From the IMG/VR virus record IMGVR_UViG_3300008262_000003, positions 101,530 to 165,529 of that record: 64,000 nucleotides of DNA. One strand, written 5' to 3'. Positions 61,134-64,000 of this stretch are shown here, piece by piece (position 1 is the first letter of the stretch; each line of letters starts with the position of its first letter). The translations under genes and the position numbers were made by a program. The DNA comes from a virus. The notes beneath the pieces were generated by a model that made no database searches, was not told the DNA's origin, and saw only the letters and a list, made by a program, of their open reading frames with translations.

Positions 61134-61427
61134 ATGGCATATGAACCTTTAGATTTCTCACAACCAAATAACGAGTTGTCAAGAATCGCAGAAGAACAAA
61201 GAAAAAGATTAATACCAAGAAACGATTTCAAACCATTGGTTAATGAATATTCACAAACAAATCCTGACGCTGTTGCGGATGGAGATGACATGGGTAGGGG
61301 AACCGGTGCTTACTTGGATGTTCATAATGAAAATGGTGGAACAATCATTGACATTAATGAAAGAAAAAATGAAATCAAAATTAATAAATATAAAAAAGCT
61401 AATCCATACACAATACCATCCGATTAA
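61134..61427 (+). CDS. Hypothetical protein (97 aa), operon gene 3
   Basis: 97 aa, starting MAYEPLDFSQPNNELSRIAE. Later EYSQTNPDAVADGDDMGRGT and GTIIDINERKNEIKINKYKK. The second half alternates polar and hydrophobic residues, with a basic end. No catalytic motif or family recognised. It ends by overlapping the WYL-like gene by one base. Confidence 0.7.
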   Translation: MAYEPLDFSQPNNELSRIAEEQRKRLIPRNDFKPLVNEYSQTNPDAVADGDDMGRGTGAYLDVHNENGGTIIDINERKNEIKINKYKKANPYTIPSD

Positions 61428-61834
61428 TGAAACTACTTAAGATCTTCAAATCACTAATTACCGAACAGGCTAGTATTGATACAATTACCGATGCTATCAA
61501 GAAGAAAAAAGTGCTCATCATTTACTATGATGGTGATGAACCCGGAGGACGAGGACTTCGTGAAATAGAACCGGTATGTTACGGATATTCAAAAGCGAAT
61601 AACCCCGTTTTACGTGCTTGGGATAGGGAGGGTGCGTCACATAGAGGATATAAGGGTGAAAAACCTTTACCCTCTTGGAGATTTTTTAGGTTAGATAAAA
61701 TTCAATCAGTCAAACCAACAGGAGAAAATTTTACAGAAATGAGACCAAATTTTAATCCAAGTGGTGACAAAAGTATGAATCGTGTTATAATTGTTGCTAA
61801 GTTCGATAATCCCGTACAAACAGCTGAAGTATGA
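61427..61834 (+). CDS. WYL-domain-like protein with possible capsid-targeting leader
   Basis: 135 aa. LIIYYDGDEPGGRGLREIEP, VCYGYSKANNPVLRAWDREG and SWRFFRLDKIQSVKPTGENF follow the WYL fold, which binds ligands or nucleic acid and appears in regulators of defence and DNA-damage systems. The N-terminus MKLLKIFKSLITEQASI has I11-T12-E13, resembling a T4 prohead protease site, so it might enter the capsid and act early in the next cell (inference). No DNA-binding helix-turn-helix is attached, unlike typical WYL regulators. Confidence 0.7.
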   Translation: MKLLKIFKSLITEQASIDTITDAIKKKKVLIIYYDGDEPGGRGLREIEPVCYGYSKANNPVLRAWDREGASHRGYKGEKPLPSWRFFRLDKIQSVKPTGENFTEMRPNFNPSGDKSMNRVIIVAKFDNPVQTAEV

Positions 61835-62406
61835 ATACAGAAAATGAATTAATTCAAAAACTTATGGTATCAAAAGCCATAATGGACAAACATCAAGGAA
61901 TCAAACGAGGTAGTGTAGATTCTTTGGCATTAACAAATAATATCCCAACCGTAGAAGGTTATGAATCGGTAAATGCTTCTTACAACATTCCACAAGAATT
62001 AATGTCAGAAGTTCAAATACCCACACCAACAAAACCATCGGGTCCCGTTACAAAAGAAAAAGTTTTAGGATCAAAACTACCCGATGAAATTAAAAGATTA
62101 ATGTTAGAACATCCAATCTCACAACCACAACAATTTAGCCCAACATTATCCGACGAAGTTGTTGAGAAAGCGTCTAGATTGATGGGTACAAAAAAACCTG
62201 TAAATGAAACAGTAACACCAAAACAACAAACTATTATCAGAGAACAAGAAAATATTGATATAAAAAAGTTAATGGTAGAAACAGTTAAAGAGGTGTTGAA
62301 AGAATCAGGATTAATTGGTGGTCAAAACACAAAAGACACCATAACCATTAAGGTAGGAAACCACATCTTCCAAGGGACCATAAATAAAATTAAAAAAGTT
62401 CCTTAA
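61831..62406 (+). CDS. Hypothetical protein (191 aa), last gene of operon
   Basis: 191 aa, starting MNTENELIQKLMVSKAIMDK. Gly/Pro-poor helical start, Pro/Gln-rich middle (ISQPQQFSPTLSDEVVEKAS), an amphipathic helix IDIKKLMVETVKEVLKESGL and a final beta hairpin DTITIKVGNHIFQGTINKIK. No family recognised. It overlaps the WYL-like gene by 4 nt and ends 5 nt before a terminator hairpin. Confidence 0.7.
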   Translation: MNTENELIQKLMVSKAIMDKHQGIKRGSVDSLALTNNIPTVEGYESVNASYNIPQELMSEVQIPTPTKPSGPVTKEKVLGSKLPDEIKRLMLEHPISQPQQFSPTLSDEVVEKASRLMGTKKPVNETVTPKQQTIIREQENIDIKKLMVETVKEVLKESGLIGGQNTKDTITIKVGNHIFQGTINKIKKVP

Positions 62407-62408
62407 CA

Positions 62409-62440
62409 TAAACCCCGAAATATCGGGGTTTTTTTATTTT
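62409..62440 (+). terminator. Rho-independent terminator of plus-strand operon
   Basis: AACCCCGA-AATA-TCGGGGTT followed by a T-run (TTTTTATTTT). Ends the 59836-62406 operon. Confidence 0.88.
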
Positions 62441-62483
62441 ACTAATCACCATTTTTTTGTTATACTTTATAAAATTATTTTTT

Positions 62484-63701
62484 ATGAGTAAATCAAAAAT
62501 TAAAGTATTAGTGATCCCATCAGATCGAACAGGTGTTGGTAAATTTCGTTCGGTAGATCCACACGTTTTCTTACAAAACCTATACCCTGAAGACTTCCAC
62601 GTAGATATTGACTACAATCCAAACATGCAAGATATCCCATTTTGGATGAATTATCAAATAGTTCATATACACAGAGTTATCGCAGGAAAATACGAAGAAA
62701 CTGAAAATTTTATAAGAATATTAAAAACATTAGGGATAATTACTATTGTTGATATTGATGATTATTGGTTACCAACAAGAGAACATCCTATACATGATAT
62801 TATTCGTGTAAATAAAATTCACGAAAAAATTATCTCTATCTTAAAAGTGGCTGATTGGGTTACAACCACCACAACATTTTTTGTTGAGGAAATTAAAAAA
62901 TACAACAAAAATGTAACAATTTTTCCAAACGCAATTAATCCAAAAGAACCGCAATTTAATGAACCTACAAAACCTTATGATAAGTTAAGAATTGGATGGT
63001 TGGGTGGTTCATCACACTTACATGACTTAATGTTCTTGGGGGATTGTTTTAATAAAGTAAATCCGATAAAGGACAAAATGCAAGTTTATATTTGTGGGTT
63101 TGATACTCGTGGAACCATGACAGAAATTAATGAACAAACCGGAGAACAAAAACAAAGACCGATTAAACCCGAAGAAACTGTTTGGTTTGAATATGAAAAA
63201 ATATTCACAAGTAACTATTCCTTAATTTCTGAAGATTATAGAAAAGAACTAATGAAGTTCAAACCCGAACTTATTGGTAATTTTTCCGATGAATACTATC
63301 AAAGAGTTTGGACCAAACCTGTTACGTCATACGCAAAAAATTATTCTAAATTTGATGTTTCTTTAGCACCAATTAAAGATCATATTTTTAATAGGGTTAA
63401 ATCACAACTTAAAGTAATTGAAGCAGGGTTCTATAAGAAAGCTATTATTGCTTCAAATGTTGGACCATATACCATAGACTTGAAACATTGCTTGGAAAAT
63501 GGTAACATTGTAGATGGGAACGCACTTTTGGTTGATGAACACCGAAACCATAGTGATTGGTTTAAATATGTTAAGAAATTAGTTGAAAACCCTAATATGG
63601 CATTTGATATGGGTCAAAGATTGTATGAAACGGTTAAGGACACTTATGATTTGAATCAAGTAACCAAAACAAGAGCAGAATGGTATAAAACTTTAGTATA
63701 A
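62484..63701 (+). CDS. GT4-type glycosyltransferase
   Basis: 405 aa from the ATG at 62484; an upstream TTG at 62457 is unlikely. Two Rossmann-like halves (GT-B): KVLVIPSDRTGVGKFRSVDP, DIDDYWLPTREHP, TIFPNAINP and RIGWLGGSSHLHDL in the middle, then FDVSLAPIKDHIFNRVKSQL and EAGFYKKAIIASNVGPY, the nucleotide-sugar part typical of GT4. It transfers a sugar from a nucleotide donor. It is apart from the four transferases at 52-57 kb, so it may act on a different acceptor. Its stop overlaps the next start (TAATG). Confidence 0.85.
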   Translation: MSKSKIKVLVIPSDRTGVGKFRSVDPHVFLQNLYPEDFHVDIDYNPNMQDIPFWMNYQIVHIHRVIAGKYEETENFIRILKTLGIITIVDIDDYWLPTREHPIHDIIRVNKIHEKIISILKVADWVTTTTTFFVEEIKKYNKNVTIFPNAINPKEPQFNEPTKPYDKLRIGWLGGSSHLHDLMFLGDCFNKVNPIKDKMQVYICGFDTRGTMTEINEQTGEQKQRPIKPEETVWFEYEKIFTSNYSLISEDYRKELMKFKPELIGNFSDEYYQRVWTKPVTSYAKNYSKFDVSLAPIKDHIFNRVKSQLKVIEAGFYKKAIIASNVGPYTIDLKHCLENGNIVDGNALLVDEHRNHSDWFKYVKKLVENPNMAFDMGQRLYETVKDTYDLNQVTKTRAEWYKTLV

Positions 63702-64000
63702 TGATAAACGCACCTCTAACAAAACTGTTGTTCCTTGACATTGAAACTGTCGGGACTGAAAAGGATTTTTTCCATTTCACAAAAAATTACCCAAGAATTT
63801 CCGAGTTCTTTATTAAGAACCGATCTTGGTTAGATAAAAGATATCCTGAACATCAGGATTCAACCATTGAAGAACTCTATCTAAGTGTATCAGCACTCAT
63901 TCCTGAATTTGGAAAAATTGTTTGTGTTGCTGCGGGATTTGAAGATGGTAAAGGTAATTTTGTAACAAAAGTAATTAGTGGTGAAGAAAAACACATTTTA
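63701..64000 (+). CDS. 3'-5' exonuclease related to PolB proofreading domain, 5' part
   Basis: The first 100 residues, MINAPLTKLLFLDIETVGTE onward, remain open at the window edge. LFLDIET is the Exo I motif of DnaQ/PolB-type 3'-5' exonucleases, and SALIPEFGKIVCVAAGF fits the strand that follows in the predicted PolB-like exonucleases common in Bacteroidota. The Exo II and III motifs would lie outside the window, so activity cannot be judged here. It is coupled to the GT4 gene. Confidence 0.75.
   Translation, partial: MINAPLTKLLFLDIETVGTEKDFFHFTKNYPRISEFFIKNRSWLDKRYPEHQDSTIEELYLSVSALIPEFGKIVCVAAGFEDGKGNFVTKVISGEEKHIL

Noticed and set aside
62457-62483. TTG-start extension of the GT4 gene
   Set aside because: It begins just past the terminator and adds an atypical MLYFIKLFF; MSKSKIKVLVI gives the normal GT-B beginning.
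62445-62483. TATACTTTATAAAA as a promoter for the GT4 gene
   Set aside because: It has a TA-rich core but no matching -33 element at a suitable distance; too weak in such AT-rich DNA.
1-64000. tRNA genes, rRNA, CRISPR arrays, integrase or attachment sites
   Set aside because: Looked for by eye on both strands; no cloverleaf-type gene, no regularly spaced short repeats with spacers and no integrase-like protein was seen. The only regular repeat is the coding array at 43-45 kb. A tRNA scan would be needed to be sure.

Overview
This window is part of the genome of a large, AT-rich, contractile-tailed phage of the T4 superfamily (myovirus). It carries T4-type baseplate proteins (gp6, gp25, gp53), tail sheath (gp18), tail tube (gp19), tape measure and a neck protein (gp13). 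It also carries a T4-style replication set: family B polymerase, DnaB/gp41 helicase, UvsX/RecA, gp32-like SSB and FEN-type 5' exonuclease. Major capsid, portal, terminase and holin genes are not in the window. The host is probably a member of Bacteroidota (inference). Shine-Dalgarno sequences are almost absent and starts sit in A/T-rich leaders. The promoter-like sequence ahead of the polymerase matches the Bacteroidota TTG/TAnnTTTG pattern. The DUF5522 protein and the PolB-like 3'-5' exonuclease are types common in that phylum.

Layout. 1-10062 (-): large virion proteins, probably baseplate periphery or host contact, ending in a 1612-aa protein with a carboxypeptidase-regulatory-like domain and hydrophobic helices. 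10134-12438 (-): gp6 and gp25 wedge proteins. 12469-19568 (-): DUF5522 protein, class II ribonucleotide reductase, helicase, 5' exonuclease, recombinase and SSB. This nucleotide/replication cassette is nested inside the tail module and bounded by hairpin terminators. 19661-41342 (-): tail proper, from a 2129-aa hub-like protein through gp53, a 1604-aa OmpA-domain protein, tape measure, a tail chaperone with a probable +1 frameshift, tube, HAD protein, sheath and neck/terminator proteins. 41385-47846 (+): SNF2 helicase, five tandem paralogous small genes in a 350-bp register, an Fe/Mn superoxide dismutase, a PD-(D/E)XK-like protein, gp13 neck protein and a beta-rich small protein. 47843-51097 (-): DNA polymerase and a small virion-like protein. 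51196-52075 (+): a ribbon-helix-helix/HNH pair that looks like an insertion. 52072-59788 (-): four glycosyltransferases, a repeat-rich tail fibre and a LamG-like virion protein. 59836-62406 (+): a five-gene operon closed by a terminator. 62484-64000 (+): a GT4 glycosyltransferase and the start of a 3'-5' exonuclease.

How it works together. The replication proteins would make the phage genome and the RNR would supply deoxynucleotides. The tail genes build a long contractile tail whose baseplate carries cell-wall-directed domains. The glycosyltransferases beside the fibre genes probably decorate virion, DNA or host surface. A short element, (A/G)TATTTAT, recurs 4-29 nt ahead of at least 20 genes on both strands, mostly virion and accessory genes. 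It is a candidate late promoter and is close to the reverse complement of the T4 late box TATAAATA. Four proteins, including the superoxide dismutase, have short N-terminal leaders ending in a T4-prohead-protease-like I-x-E site, so they may be packaged in the capsid. The most unusual items are the SOD, the tandem array that leads into it, the frameshifted tail chaperone, the OmpA domain in a tail protein and the promoter-like element.
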